Positions 15,438 to 25,176 are shown, counted from the stretch's first letter. The stretch: 38,127 nt of DNA from Oleispira sp963933055 (GCA_963933055.1 CAWVSY010000034.1:1-38127), one strand, 5' to 3'. Numbers and translations: made by a program. The notes: generated by a model not told the origin, from the sequence alone.

Positions 15438-16472
15438 CTATTGGTTTTGTTCTAATTTCTTTAATCGTCGAGCCATATCATCTAGCTGACGGAATCGAGC
15501 GGCACTTTTACGCCACTCAGAGGCAGGCATAATTGCCGTACCTGATGAATAGACACCTGCTTCTTTAAGCGATTTAGAAACAAGTGACATTCCAGTAACA
15601 TGAACACCATCGGCAATATCGACATGACCTACAATGCCAACACCACCGGCAAGAGTACAATTTTTACCCAATGTGGTACTGCCTGCAATACCCACAGTGC
15701 CTGCGATGGCACAACCATCACCAATGACTACGTTATGCGCGATCATAATTTGATTATCAAGTTTTACGCCATTGCCAATTTGAGTATTGCCTAAAGCACC
15801 GCGGTCAATCGTGGTATTGGCACCTACCTCAACATCGTTGCCAATGCGAACGCCGCCTAGCTGAGCTATTTTCTCCCAACTACCCGAACTAGGTGCAAAA
15901 CCAAAACCATCGGCACCAATGACGCAACCAGAGTGTAAAATACAATGATCACCTATCACCACATCGTGATACATAACAACATTGGCATGCAATAAAGATT
16001 TCTTACCGATAATAGAGTGGGCATTAATGACGCAGCCCGGACCAATGCGCGTATCTTCACCGATTTGAACATGCTCGCCTACCACCACATTGGCCGCAAT
16101 CGATACACCATCAGCTATTTCAGCAGAGTCAGCTATGATTGCAGAAGGATGAATACCTTGTGTTTGTGGTGGAAGGTTATTGAACAGTTGTGATAATTTG
16201 GCAAAGCCCATGTAAGGGTTATTCATCACCAATGCAGCAACCGGACATTCATCTTTCAAATCAGGATGAATGATAACCGCAGCCGCTTGGGTATCCGCAA
16301 GCTGCTTGCGATAGCTGGGGTTGGCTAAAAAAGAAACTTGCGTCGCATTGGCACTTTCTAAAGTACCAATGCCTGAAACCGTAACGGAACCGATAGACTG
16401 ACTATTATTTGCGACCAATTCTGCCCCAATTTTTTCTGCTATATCAGTCAAAGAAATCGCAATACTCGTCAT
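15438..16472 (-). CDS. lpxD: UDP-3-O-acylglucosamine N-acyltransferase LpxD
   Basis: A 344-residue enzyme for the third lipid A step: N-acylation of UDP-3-O-acylglucosamine. The N-terminal uridine-binding domain includes VSGIGTLESANATQVSFLAN. From about residue 105 (GIHPSAIIADSAEIADGVSI) a long hexapeptide left-handed beta helix follows. The catalytic His is in IMIAHNVVIGDGCAIAG, and CVIGADGFGFAPSSGSWEKI is diagnostic of LpxD. It ends in a helical tail (FRQLDDMARRLKKLEQNQ). It lies 15 bp after skp. Confidence 0.97.
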   Translation of the reverse strand: MTSIAISLTDIAEKIGAELVANNSQSIGSVTVSGIGTLESANATQVSFLANPSYRKQLADTQAAAVIIHPDLKDECPVAALVMNNPYMGFAKLSQLFNNLPPQTQGIHPSAIIADSAEIADGVSIAANVVVGEHVQIGEDTRIGPGCVINAHSIIGKKSLLHANVVMYHDVVIGDHCILHSGCVIGADGFGFAPSSGSWEKIAQLGGVRIGNDVEVGANTTIDRGALGNTQIGNGVKLDNQIMIAHNVVIGDGCAIAGTVGIAGSTTLGKNCTLAGGVGIVGHVDIADGVHVTGMSLVSKSLKEAGVYSSGTAIMPASEWRKSAARFRQLDDMARRLKKLEQNQ

Positions 16473-16487
16473 TTTATTATATCGCCT

Positions 16488-16982
16488 TTATTTTGCAGCG
16501 TTCAAACGTTCAAGCAATAGCTTAGTAATATCAGTACCTGGAGCATTATAAATAACCATTTCAGGACGTACGACTAAATCAAATTTCTTTTCATCGATAA
16601 TTGCTTTCAACGCTTTTTGCATTTTTGGCTCCATGGCTTGCGCAAGTGCCTGCAATTCTTGCTGTTCAGCTTTTTGCATATTTTGGCGATGAAACTTATA
16701 AGTCGTCGCTTTCTCTTCAAAGCTATTTTTTAGCTTACGACGCTCATCTTCGCTCATAATTTCGCCATCTTTAGCGATTTTATCTTGAATAGCTTTTAGC
16801 TCTAATTCTAAGGTAGTAATGGTATCAATTTCACTTTGCTTCTCAGCACGAAACTTTTCTACTGCAACTTTAGCTTCATCCGATGCTAATACAGCACGCT
16901 GCATGTCTACCACGGCAATGCTCATTTCTGCTTGTGCAAATGAAGCAACCATTGTTAATAAAACCACATTTAAAAAACGCAT
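16488..16982 (-). CDS. skp: OmpH/Skp family periplasmic chaperone
   Basis: A 164-residue secreted protein. The signal peptide is MRFLNVVLLTMVASFAQA, followed by the OmpH start EMSIAVVDMQRAVLASDEAK. The middle is a long charged coiled coil, the tentacles of the Skp trimer. The C-terminal strand FDLVVRPEMVIYN closes the body domain. Skp holds unfolded outer-membrane proteins in the periplasm and delivers them to the BAM complex, whose core bamA lies directly upstream. Confidence 0.93.
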   Translation of the reverse strand: MRFLNVVLLTMVASFAQAEMSIAVVDMQRAVLASDEAKVAVEKFRAEKQSEIDTITTLELELKAIQDKIAKDGEIMSEDERRKLKNSFEEKATTYKFHRQNMQKAEQQELQALAQAMEPKMQKALKAIIDEKKFDLVVRPEMVIYNAPGTDITKLLLERLNAAK

Positions 16983-17023
16983 AATATTATCTTCCTAATT
17001 GTTATTACTGTTTATATTAAAAT

Positions 17024-19579
17024 TTAAAAAACTTGCCCAAGAGAGAATTCAAAGCCTTCGGTTCTGTCATCTTCTTTATCATTAAGTGGGAAAGAATACG
17101 TAAAGGTAAGTGGACCAATGGCCGTTACCCAAGTTAAGCCAACACCCGTACTGAATCGTAACTCGGATAAATCGATCCCCTCATCACAATAAGGGTGGCG
17201 ATTAAAGTTCGGAATTTCACGATCGTCAGGGGTATAACATTGACTACTAAAGACATTACCCGCATCTAAAAATACAACACTGCGCACTGAGCTTTGGTCT
17301 TCGATAAAAGGTAAAGGGAAGATTAATTCAGTACTTCCCTCAATCAAAATATTCCCCCCCATCGCCTGTGCTGATTCAATATAGGCTGGTGCTTTTACAA
17401 CCGAACCATTACTTGTTTCGTACAAAGGAGCATACTTGGCATCGTTCGTTGCCCGTACAATATCGCCATCGGCATCATAATAATAAATATTAGAAGGCGC
17501 ACCACTATCAACCACTGGACGGCCTAGGTTATCCGTTTCAAAAACTGGATTACCACTGCTATCAGTCGTCACAACATCGACTAAGTTATACTCAGGCAAA
17601 CCTTGAGGCCCTAATGAACTTGTTCTATAACCACGCACCGAACCGACACCACCGGCGCGGAAGTTCTTATAAAACGGAAGTACATCTAAATCGCCATATC
17701 CATCACCATAGCCCAACTCAGTACGGAATCGCAGTGACCAATCTCGCTGTATTTCTAAGTAATAATCCGCTTTATAACCCAGTTTGAAATAAGTTAAATC
17801 ACTGCCTGGAATTGCCAAATCAAAGGATATACTTTGCTGAGCACCAGCAGTAGGAAATAACCCACGGTTTAAATTAGACCACTTCCAACTAGAACCTAAA
17901 GAATACTCTCGGTATTGATCGCCATGCTCATCAATAAAATCTGATATTTCAGCAGGCACTAAATCACCTTCAAAAATATCGGTATCAGAAATACCCAAAG
18001 TGAAAGACAAGCGCTCACGATTACTAATCGGATAGCCAAAAGAAACGTTTCCACCCAAACTATTGGTTTGGTAATCACTGGTAAACGACTGGTTCGAAAA
18101 GTCAGTTTTTCGTTGATAGAAGTTAAAACCGCGACTAACGCCATCAACAGTGTAATAAGGATCCATAAAAGAAAAGTTATAAGATTTTACGGTATCGTTC
18201 TTTTGCAGCGATAATGACATACGGTTACCCGTACCTAAAAAGTTATTTTGGCTAATGCTAGTACCAATAATAAAACCACTATCACCGGCATAACCAACAT
18301 TAAAATTCAAACTGCCACTGAGCTGTTCTTCAACGCTATAATTAACATCAATTAAATCATCCGTTCCACCCACCGCAGGCGTTTCAACATTCACTGTTTT
18401 GAAGTAGCCTAATTGATTTAAACGTTTTTTACCGGCTTCAATTTTTTCAGTCGATGCCCAACCGCCTTCCATTTGCAGCATTTCACGGCGTAGAACTTCA
18501 TCCAGTGTGGTTTCATTACCGGCGAAATTAATTCGACGGACATACGTTCTTTTACCGGGTTCAACAAAGAACGTTACATCAACTTCTTTTGTTTCATCAT
18601 CAATATCAGGAATACCATCAACCTTAGCAAAGGTATAACCATCATTACCTAAGCGCTTAATCATCAAGTCGCTTGTCAAAGTTACTTTCTGACGAGAAAA
18701 GTCTTCATCTTTCTTCAGGATATAGAAGCGCTCAAGGTCTTCCGCTGGTACAACCAAATTACCCGCAAGCTTGATGTCTCTAATGGTATAGATATCGCCT
18801 TCACTCACATTGATGGTGATGTACACTCCCTTTTTATTAGGAGAAACCGATACCTGAGTAGATTCGATATTAAAACGGATATAACCGCGATTGAGATAAT
18901 AAGAACGAAGGGTTTCTAGATCGCCTGACAATTTTTCACGCGCGTATTTATCATCACTGGCATACCAAGACCAAAAGTTGCTGGTTTGCAGCTGAAAGGC
19001 CTTTAATAATTCTTCGTCTGAAAAAACATGATTGCCAATAATATTCACATGTTGAATAGAAGCCACAGTGCCTTCATCGACGTTAATCACTAAGCCAACA
19101 CGGTTTCTAGGTAATGCGGTGACTTCTGTTTTAATATTGGCGTCATAACGACCTTGAGCAACGTATTGACGCTCTAGCTCTAGTGATATTCTTTCTAACG
19201 TTGATCGTTTAAAAACCAACCCTTCCGCTAATCCCGATTGCTTTAAACCGTCTTTTAGCGCCTCACTGGTAATCGCTTGGTTGCCTTTGATTTCTAATTG
19301 CGTAATCGTTGGCAGCTCAACAACATTAATAATAAGAACAGTGCCATCACGCTTCAGCGTAATATCATTAAATAATGCGGTTTTAAATAATCGCTTTGAC
19401 GCCGATGTTAAACGCTGACTATCAATTTCATCACCAACGTTAATAGAAAATGCTTCAAAAACACTGCCTGCCGAGACACGCTGTAAGCCCTCTACACGAA
19501 TATCACTAACGATAAATGTTTCAGCCGCATGGGCGTTGCTAAAAAATGCCAATAAAAATATTAAATACAAAGCTCGCAT
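17024..19579 (-). CDS. bamA: Outer membrane protein assembly factor BamA
   Basis: An 851-residue Omp85 protein that inserts beta-barrel proteins into the outer membrane. Signal peptide MRALYLIFLLAFFSNAHA is followed by five POTRA domains (about 22-425), with conserved stretches such as GDLETLRSYYLNRGY and VLRREMLQMEGGW. The 16-strand barrel follows, with the loop-6 motif VRGYRTSSLGP and a C-terminal aromatic residue (FSLGQVF). The segment between LGP and MGGN is about 80 residues, roughly twice that of E. coli. The frame is open 18 codons further upstream, but the signal peptide fixes the start at 19579. Confidence 0.97.
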   Translation of the reverse strand: MRALYLIFLLAFFSNAHAAETFIVSDIRVEGLQRVSAGSVFEAFSINVGDEIDSQRLTSASKRLFKTALFNDITLKRDGTVLIINVVELPTITQLEIKGNQAITSEALKDGLKQSGLAEGLVFKRSTLERISLELERQYVAQGRYDANIKTEVTALPRNRVGLVINVDEGTVASIQHVNIIGNHVFSDEELLKAFQLQTSNFWSWYASDDKYAREKLSGDLETLRSYYLNRGYIRFNIESTQVSVSPNKKGVYITINVSEGDIYTIRDIKLAGNLVVPAEDLERFYILKKDEDFSRQKVTLTSDLMIKRLGNDGYTFAKVDGIPDIDDETKEVDVTFFVEPGKRTYVRRINFAGNETTLDEVLRREMLQMEGGWASTEKIEAGKKRLNQLGYFKTVNVETPAVGGTDDLIDVNYSVEEQLSGSLNFNVGYAGDSGFIIGTSISQNNFLGTGNRMSLSLQKNDTVKSYNFSFMDPYYTVDGVSRGFNFYQRKTDFSNQSFTSDYQTNSLGGNVSFGYPISNRERLSFTLGISDTDIFEGDLVPAEISDFIDEHGDQYREYSLGSSWKWSNLNRGLFPTAGAQQSISFDLAIPGSDLTYFKLGYKADYYLEIQRDWSLRFRTELGYGDGYGDLDVLPFYKNFRAGGVGSVRGYRTSSLGPQGLPEYNLVDVVTTDSSGNPVFETDNLGRPVVDSGAPSNIYYYDADGDIVRATNDAKYAPLYETSNGSVVKAPAYIESAQAMGGNILIEGSTELIFPLPFIEDQSSVRSVVFLDAGNVFSSQCYTPDDREIPNFNRHPYCDEGIDLSELRFSTGVGLTWVTAIGPLTFTYSFPLNDKEDDRTEGFEFSLGQVF

Positions 19580-19635
19580 ATGCGATTCAATTCCAAAATA
19601 AGGCCGATTACCTAAAGGGTGCGCAAAGCGCAAAA

Positions 19636-20988
19636 CTATAAGCGGCTAATGTCATTATAAAAAGCGATAATCATAAGACCTAATAACAGCGCCATGCCTA
19701 CCTGAATTGCAATAATCTGAGTTTTTTCAGACACTGCTTTTCCTCGAACTGCTTCGATGGCATAAAATAAAATATGACCACCATCTAAAACCGGTATCGG
19801 TAATAAATTCAAAACTCCAAGCGATACACTCAATAAAGCTAAGAAACCAATAAATGCCTGAAGGCCGTTACTTACCGAAGAGTCCGCTACTTTAGCAATC
19901 GTAATCGGTCCACTCAAGTTTTTCACCGAAACATCCCCTAAAATCATTTTCCACAATGACTCTAGCGTAAATGCGATAAGCTGCTGAGTTTTAGCAATAC
20001 CTTGAACAAAAGCATCAACAGGGCCTAGCTTCACCTCTGTTAACCATGCCTTTGGCATCTCAGGAATAGCACTTTGATGCAAACCAATACCCACAAAGCC
20101 AATGGTTTTATTATTTTCTATTTCTTTTTCAGCAGGGATTAACTCTAGCTCTAACGGTTGGCCATTTCGTTCAATGAATAAGATCATCGGCTTTAAAGGA
20201 TTAGCACGAATAAGCTCAACCCATTGAGTCCAATTATCTATGGGCTCAGCATTGGCCGATAGAATAACATCCCCAGAGGCCAAGCCGGCTTTAGCCGCTG
20301 CACCATTCGCGACAATCTCACCAACTATCGGCTCTAAGACCAAACGTCGAGGCTCTATTCCTAAAGCCTTCATCGGATCCGGCGCTTCTTGCTGGGTTAA
20401 CCACTGCTGCACAGGAATAGTAACATTACGCGGCTGATTATTTGAATCAACAACCGTTAATTCTATATCAACTGTTTCACCAATATAAGATATTAACTGC
20501 CAAGATACTTCTTGAAAGCTATTTACCTCTTTGCTTGAGATCGCTTGAATACGATCACCAGGCTGCAAACCTTGCTCATAAGCCGGACTATTATCGACAA
20601 CATTACCGATGATAGGTACCAAACCTGAAATGCCCATCATAAATAAAGAGCAATAAGCGAGCACGGCAAAAATAAAATTAGCAATAGGACCCGCACTAGC
20701 AATTGCAATGCGCTGCCAAACGTTTTTTTGGTTAAACGCTTGGTGTAATTCTTCAGGCTTTACTGGACCTTCACGCTCATCCAGCATTTTAACATACCCG
20801 CCAAGAGGGATAGGTGCGATTGAATATTCGGTTCCTAATTTATCCGTATATGACCATAGCGGCTTACCAAAACCGACCGAAAAGCGCAGTACTTTAACGC
20901 CACAACGGCGGGCTACCCAAAAGTGACCAAACTCATGAATAACCACCAAAATGCTGATAGCTAAAATAAAAGATAATACTGTACTCAT
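19636..20988 (-). CDS. rseP: RseP site-2 intramembrane zinc metalloprotease
   Basis: A 450-residue inner-membrane protease. The first helix holds the zinc motif VVIHEFGHFWVARR. Two PDZ domains follow: NSPAYEQGLQPGDRIQAI and GAAAKAGLASGDVILSA. The third zinc ligand is in LLPIPVLDGGHILFYAIEA, and the last helix is near VGMALLLGLMIIAFYND. RseP cuts anti-sigma factor RseA in the sigma-E envelope stress response and clears signal peptides. Its ATG overlaps the dxr stop in ATGA, and bamA follows, a typical gammaproteobacterial order linking stress sensing with outer-membrane assembly. Confidence 0.97.
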   Translation of the reverse strand: MSTVLSFILAISILVVIHEFGHFWVARRCGVKVLRFSVGFGKPLWSYTDKLGTEYSIAPIPLGGYVKMLDEREGPVKPEELHQAFNQKNVWQRIAIASAGPIANFIFAVLAYCSLFMMGISGLVPIIGNVVDNSPAYEQGLQPGDRIQAISSKEVNSFQEVSWQLISYIGETVDIELTVVDSNNQPRNVTIPVQQWLTQQEAPDPMKALGIEPRRLVLEPIVGEIVANGAAAKAGLASGDVILSANAEPIDNWTQWVELIRANPLKPMILFIERNGQPLELELIPAEKEIENNKTIGFVGIGLHQSAIPEMPKAWLTEVKLGPVDAFVQGIAKTQQLIAFTLESLWKMILGDVSVKNLSGPITIAKVADSSVSNGLQAFIGFLALLSVSLGVLNLLPIPVLDGGHILFYAIEAVRGKAVSEKTQIIAIQVGMALLLGLMIIAFYNDISRL

Positions 20989-22202
20989 ACCTGATTCACC
21001 GGTTGGAACTTATTTTTAAATTCAGTCAAGGCATCATTGGTCTTATTTCTAGACCATTGGTCGGCGGCTAAAACATCTTCTAAGCACTGCACATTTTTAT
21101 CTGGGCATTCGCCCATGACTTTTTTAATTAACTCTGGGATAGCTAAAAAGCTAATTTGTTCCGCTAAAAAAGCGGCAACCGCAATTTCATTGGCTGCATT
21201 TAATACCGCAGGACAGATGCCACCACGTTCGAATGCTTCTTTTGCAAGATTCAAACAAGGAAAGGTTTCATGATCTGGTTCCGTAAAATCCAAACGTGCA
21301 ATAGCAAACAAGTCTAGCGGCTTAACACCCGCGTCAATACGTTCAGGCCACGCCATGCCATACGCAATCGGCGTACGCATATCGGGCTGCCCCAGCTCTG
21401 CGATAACAGAACCATCGCAATATTGAACCATAGAATGAATAACACTTTGTGGATGAACAACCACTTGAATTTGTTCAGCAGCGCAGTTGAATAAGAAGCA
21501 CGCCTCAATCAGCTCTAAGCCTTTATTCATTAAGGTGGCTGAATCGACTGAAATTTTCGCCCCCATTGACCAATTAGGGTGAGCCACCGCCTGTGATGGT
21601 GTCACCTCAGCAAGCTCAGCTTTGGTTTTATTACGGAAAGGACCACCAGAGGCCGTTAACAGAATTTTTTCAATACCATGCTGAGAAAAGTCACCACGAT
21701 AGTTAGCAGGCATACTTTGAAATATCGCATTATGCTCACTATCAATCGGCAACAGCTCTGCACCATTATCACGAATTGCTTGCATGAATAATGGCCCAGC
21801 CATGACCAAAGCTTCTTTATTCGCTAATAAAACGCGTTTACCCGACGTTGCCGCCGCGAGCGTAGGCACAAGACCCGCAGCGCCGACAATAGAAGCCATC
21901 ACCATATCGACCTCCGCATCGGAAGCAACTTTCGCTAAAGCTTCTTCACCAACCAGTATTGTGCAATCACTATGAGTCGATTCTTGTGATTCAAACAGCG
22001 CCTGAGCTTCAATAGCGGCTTGCTCGCTAGGAACAACAATATATTTAGCAGAAAACTCAACCGCAGCTGCGACAAGTTCTTTAATACGAGAAAAACCCGT
22101 TAACGCATAAACGCGATAACGAGCTGGGTGACGGCGAATAACATCTAGGGTACTACTACCGATCGAGCCTGTTGCTCCAAGCACGGTAATCCACTGACTC
22201 AT
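20985..22202 (-). CDS. dxr: 1-deoxy-D-xylulose 5-phosphate reductoisomerase
   Basis: A 405-residue NADPH-dependent enzyme (IspC) converting DXP to MEP, the first committed step of the MEP isoprenoid pathway. It has the Rossmann motif ITVLGATGSIGSSTLDVI, GKRVLLANKEALVMAG, the metal-binding LLPIDSEHNAIFQ and the flexible substrate lid ASGGPFRNK, then MGAKISVDSATLMNKGLE. The frame extends 15 codons upstream, but MSQWITVLG at 22202 aligns with family N-termini and has a GGTGAG site upstream. The product feeds uppS in the same cluster. Confidence 0.97.
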   Translation of the reverse strand: MSQWITVLGATGSIGSSTLDVIRRHPARYRVYALTGFSRIKELVAAAVEFSAKYIVVPSEQAAIEAQALFESQESTHSDCTILVGEEALAKVASDAEVDMVMASIVGAAGLVPTLAAATSGKRVLLANKEALVMAGPLFMQAIRDNGAELLPIDSEHNAIFQSMPANYRGDFSQHGIEKILLTASGGPFRNKTKAELAEVTPSQAVAHPNWSMGAKISVDSATLMNKGLELIEACFLFNCAAEQIQVVVHPQSVIHSMVQYCDGSVIAELGQPDMRTPIAYGMAWPERIDAGVKPLDLFAIARLDFTEPDHETFPCLNLAKEAFERGGICPAVLNAANEIAVAAFLAEQISFLAIPELIKKVMGECPDKNVQCLEDVLAADQWSRNKTNDALTEFKNKFQPVNQV

Positions 22203-22248
22203 ATTTATTCGCTCACCTTCATTACTAAAATGATCCACAATAAGCAAC

Positions 22249-23094
22249 TTATGCAGCCAACTGCCAACCGAATAATATCATTAAGAAAGCAAAGACAGGC
22301 ACTGCCGCCGCCATGCTATCTATTCGATCTAAAACACCACCATGCCCGGGTAATAGCTGAGAACTGTCTTTAATACCACGATGACGCTTCATCATACTCT
22401 CTACCAAATCCCCCATCACTGACATGATTGCAGTAATAAAAGTAATCGCCGCTAATAACAAAAAATCATCCATGGTCACAGGGCGTAGCCATTGGTTAAC
22501 CAATAAGGAGAAAATAATAGCAATCAATCCGGTCGTCGCTAAACCGCCCCAAAAACCAGCCCAAGACTTACCTGGGCTCACACTTGGCGCAAGCTTAGAC
22601 TTACCCCAAGTTTTACCTGCGAAATAAGCCCCCGTATCAGCCCCCCAAATCAACAACATAACGTAGACGATAATTAATGAACTGTGCTCTTGACTCTTAA
22701 GCGTCATAAAGCCAACCCACATAGGAAGTAATACCAAGAAACCTAATAACGCGCGCACCGGCTTAGCTTGCCATAACGCTACTTTTTTCGGGTATTGAAT
22801 GACCAATAAGCACGCAACAAACCACCATATCGCACCAATCGCAAGAATGATGGATGAAAGCTCTGCATGCTGACCCATAAAATAGGCGACAAGAAATATG
22901 CTTGCAGCAACGCTGCCAGCATACCCTATACGAACAACTGAAGAACAGTAACCCGATAGATTAGCCCATTCCCAAGCAGCAACAGTGACGATAAACCCAA
23001 TAAAATAAGCGAACTGCTCAATAGGTAAAAAGAAAATGCCGCCAATCATTAGTGGCGCTAAAATTAATGCTGTAATAAGACGTTGCTTAAACAA
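22249..23094 (-). CDS. cdsA: Phosphatidate cytidylyltransferase CdsA
   Basis: A 281-residue multi-span inner-membrane enzyme making CDP-diacylglycerol from phosphatidate and CTP, the branch point of phospholipid synthesis. The C-terminal signature spans SVSPGKSWAGFWGG, MGDLVESMMKRHRGIKD and LLPGHGGVLDRIDSM, with metal-binding Asp residues. About eight hydrophobic helices are visible. The start codon is TTG at 23094, supported by AAAGGG seven bases before it; the AAAGGG overlaps the last codons of uppS. Confidence 0.95.
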   Translation of the reverse strand: MFKQRLITALILAPLMIGGIFFLPIEQFAYFIGFIVTVAAWEWANLSGYCSSVVRIGYAGSVAASIFLVAYFMGQHAELSSIILAIGAIWWFVACLLVIQYPKKVALWQAKPVRALLGFLVLLPMWVGFMTLKSQEHSSLIIVYVMLLIWGADTGAYFAGKTWGKSKLAPSVSPGKSWAGFWGGLATTGLIAIIFSLLVNQWLRPVTMDDFLLLAAITFITAIMSVMGDLVESMMKRHRGIKDSSQLLPGHGGVLDRIDSMAAAVPVFAFLMILFGWQLAA

Positions 23095-23098
23095 ACTA

Positions 23099-23854
23099 CT
23101 ACCCTTTTGTTAACTGATCATCAGTCCGACCAAAACGCCTAACTCGGTTAGCGAAGGCAGCCAATGCTTTTTTATATTCTTGTTGTTTGAAATCAGGCCA
23201 AAGTGCCTCTGAGAAATAGAATTCAGAGTAGGCTGTTTGCCACAGCATAAAATTACTAATACGCTCTTCCCCACCCGTACGAATCATCAAGTCAGGTGCT
23301 GGAAATTGGTTAAGCCATGTATATTTATGAAACAATTGCTCATTAATATCTTCTGCTTTCAACTTACCCGCTTCAACATCTAAAGCGATCAGTTTTGCTG
23401 CATTGGCAATATCCCACTGGCCACCATAATTAGCAGCAATAACGAGCGTCATACGATCATTATCAGCGGTCAACTGCTCAGCTTCAGCAATAAGGTTTTG
23501 AATCTTCTGCTGAAACGCCGTCTTATCACCCATGACAATAAGACGGATATTGTTTTTATGCAGTTTTTTTACTTCACGTTCAAGCGCGACAATAAATAAC
23601 TGCATTAACGCATTTACTTCGATTTCAGGACGTCGCCAATTTTCACTGCTAAAAGCAAACAGTGTAAGTACTTCAATCCCTTGTTCCACTGAGGTCTCAA
23701 CAACAGCTCGCACTGCATCAACACCCGCTTTATGGCCAGCAACACCCGGCATAAAACGTTTTTTTGCCCAGCGATTGTTACCATCCATAATCACTGCAAC
23801 GTGGCGAGGAATCCCCCCCTCCACGGCATCTTTATCAGAAATACTTGTCGACAT
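23099..23854 (-). CDS. uppS: Undecaprenyl diphosphate synthase
   Basis: A 251-residue cis-prenyltransferase that extends farnesyl diphosphate with eight isopentenyl units to the C55 carrier of peptidoglycan and O-antigen synthesis. Motifs: HVAVIMDGNNRWAKKR with the catalytic Asp, FAFSSENWRRP, and the C-terminal DLMIRTGGEERISNFMLWQ with AYSEFYFSEALWPDF. The ATG at 23854 follows a TAGGAC ribosome site, which itself follows a perfect palindrome over the frr stop. It uses isoprenoid precursors made through dxr downstream. Confidence 0.97.
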   Translation of the reverse strand: MSTSISDKDAVEGGIPRHVAVIMDGNNRWAKKRFMPGVAGHKAGVDAVRAVVETSVEQGIEVLTLFAFSSENWRRPEIEVNALMQLFIVALEREVKKLHKNNIRLIVMGDKTAFQQKIQNLIAEAEQLTADNDRMTLVIAANYGGQWDIANAAKLIALDVEAGKLKAEDINEQLFHKYTWLNQFPAPDLMIRTGGEERISNFMLWQTAYSEFYFSEALWPDFKQQEYKKALAAFANRVRRFGRTDDQLTKG

Positions 23855-23865
23855 TATTTTGTCCT

Positions 23866-23902
23866 AAAGATTTGATGCAGGTTAAACCTGCATCAAATCT
23901 TT
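23866..23902. repeat. Perfect 37-bp palindrome across the frr stop codon
   Basis: An 18-bp arm (23866-23883, starting AAAGATTTGATGCAGG) and its exact reverse complement (23885-23902) flank a single central base. The frr stop codon lies at the centre and the uppS ribosome site just downstream. In RNA it would form a strong stem-loop with a tight loop. The leftward strand lacks a long U run, so it could be a weak terminator, an mRNA-stability or processing site, or a control on uppS translation. Confidence 0.8.
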
Positions 23903-24439
23903 TTCTTTACCCGCTAATACAGTTTCAATTTCTGCAACGTATTGGTCGGTAATTTTTTGAATTTGGTCTTGGCCACGGCGCTCATCATCTTCAGAGATTT
24001 CTTTATCTTTTAGAAGATCCTTAATCATGCCATTCGCATCACGGCGAATATTACGGATTGATACACGACCTTTTTCAGCTTCTGAGCGCGCTTGCTTAAT
24101 AAATTGCTTACGCGTTTCTTCTGTTAAAGCCGGCATAGGAACACGAATTTTGTCCCCTGTCGTCGATGGGTTAAGCCCCAAATCAGACTTCATAATGGCT
24201 TTCTCAATCGCGGGGATCAAAGGTTTCTCCCACGGAACAATCGCTAAGCAACGACCATCTTCAACATTAATGTTGGCAAGCTGCGCCAATGGCGTTGGAG
24301 AACCATAATAATCAACCATTACACCTTCTAAAATAGAAGGATGTGCACGACCTGTGCGAATTTTTTTAAAGGCATCAACCATAGCGCCAATGCTTTTTAC
24401 CATGCGTTCTTGCGCATCGTTTTTAATATCATCAATCAT
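23882..24439 (-). CDS. frr: Ribosome recycling factor
   Basis: A 185-residue protein that, with EF-G, splits ribosomes after termination. Typical sequence: DAFKKIRTGRAHPSILEGV, DGRCLAIVPWEKPLIPAIEK, ALTEETRKQFIKQARSEAEK and RNIRRDANGMIKDLLKDKEI. Length is the family standard. It begins two bases after the pyrH stop. Its last codons (MQV, stop) form one arm of a perfect palindrome. Confidence 0.98.
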   Translation of the reverse strand: MIDDIKNDAQERMVKSIGAMVDAFKKIRTGRAHPSILEGVMVDYYGSPTPLAQLANINVEDGRCLAIVPWEKPLIPAIEKAIMKSDLGLNPSTTGDKIRVPMPALTEETRKQFIKQARSEAEKGRVSIRNIRRDANGMIKDLLKDKEISEDDERRGQDQIQKITDQYVAEIETVLAGKEKDLMQV

Positions 24440-24441
24440 GA

Positions 24442-25176
24442 TTAGCTTTCCTCGTTGACAATTAGGGTACCTAAATCGCTACCCATAATAATTTTTGCTA
24501 GATTGCCCGCTTCATGCATATCATAAACACGCAAAGGCATGTTGTGATCTTGCGCTAAACAAATAGCAGTCAAATCCATTACACCTAACTGTTTTTCCAA
24601 TACTTCGGTATAGGTTAATGTATCGTATTTTACCGCTTCAGGATCTTTTTTAGGATCAGCAGTATATACGCCATCAACATTAGTTCCCTTAAGAACCACT
24701 TCCGCATTAATCTCGATACCACGCAAACACGCAGCAGAGTCGGTAGTAAAAAATGGGTTACCGGTACCCGCTGAAAAAATAACAACCTGGCCATTACTTA
24801 AACCACGCATAGCTTCACGACGATCGTAATGCTCAACAATACCACTCATTGGAATGGCAGACATAACGCGAGTCGTAATATTTGAACGCTCTAATGCATC
24901 TCGCACAGCCAACGCGTTCATAACGGTCGCCAACATTCCCATGTGATCACCCGCCACACGGTCTAAGCCGGCTTCGCTCAGTGCTTTACCACGGAACAAA
25001 TTACCACCACCAATTACGATACCGACTTGTACACCGATCCCCACAAGCTGACCAATTTCTAACGCTATACGGTCTAAAACTCTTGGGTCGATACCAAAAT
25101 CCATCTCACCCATTAGCGCTTCGCCGCTTAATTTAAGAAGAATACGCTTATATCTTGGGGTGTTTTGTTCAGCCAT
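24442..25176 (-). CDS. pyrH: UMP kinase
   Basis: A 244-residue bacterial UMP kinase of the amino-acid-kinase fold, making UDP from UMP. Motifs: RILLKLSGEALMG, VGIVIGGGNLFRGKAL, DHMGMLATVMNALAVRDALE, VIFSAGTGNPFFTTDSAACL and GVYTADPKKDPEAVKYD. An in-frame TTG lies two codons upstream, but GGAG six bases before the ATG at 25176 supports this start. The tsf terminator separates it from tsf, so it probably needs its own promoter or readthrough. Confidence 0.97.
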   Translation of the reverse strand: MAEQNTPRYKRILLKLSGEALMGEMDFGIDPRVLDRIALEIGQLVGIGVQVGIVIGGGNLFRGKALSEAGLDRVAGDHMGMLATVMNALAVRDALERSNITTRVMSAIPMSGIVEHYDRREAMRGLSNGQVVIFSAGTGNPFFTTDSAACLRGIEINAEVVLKGTNVDGVYTADPKKDPEAVKYDTLTYTEVLEKQLGVMDLTAICLAQDHNMPLRVYDMHEAGNLAKIIMGSDLGTLIVNEES

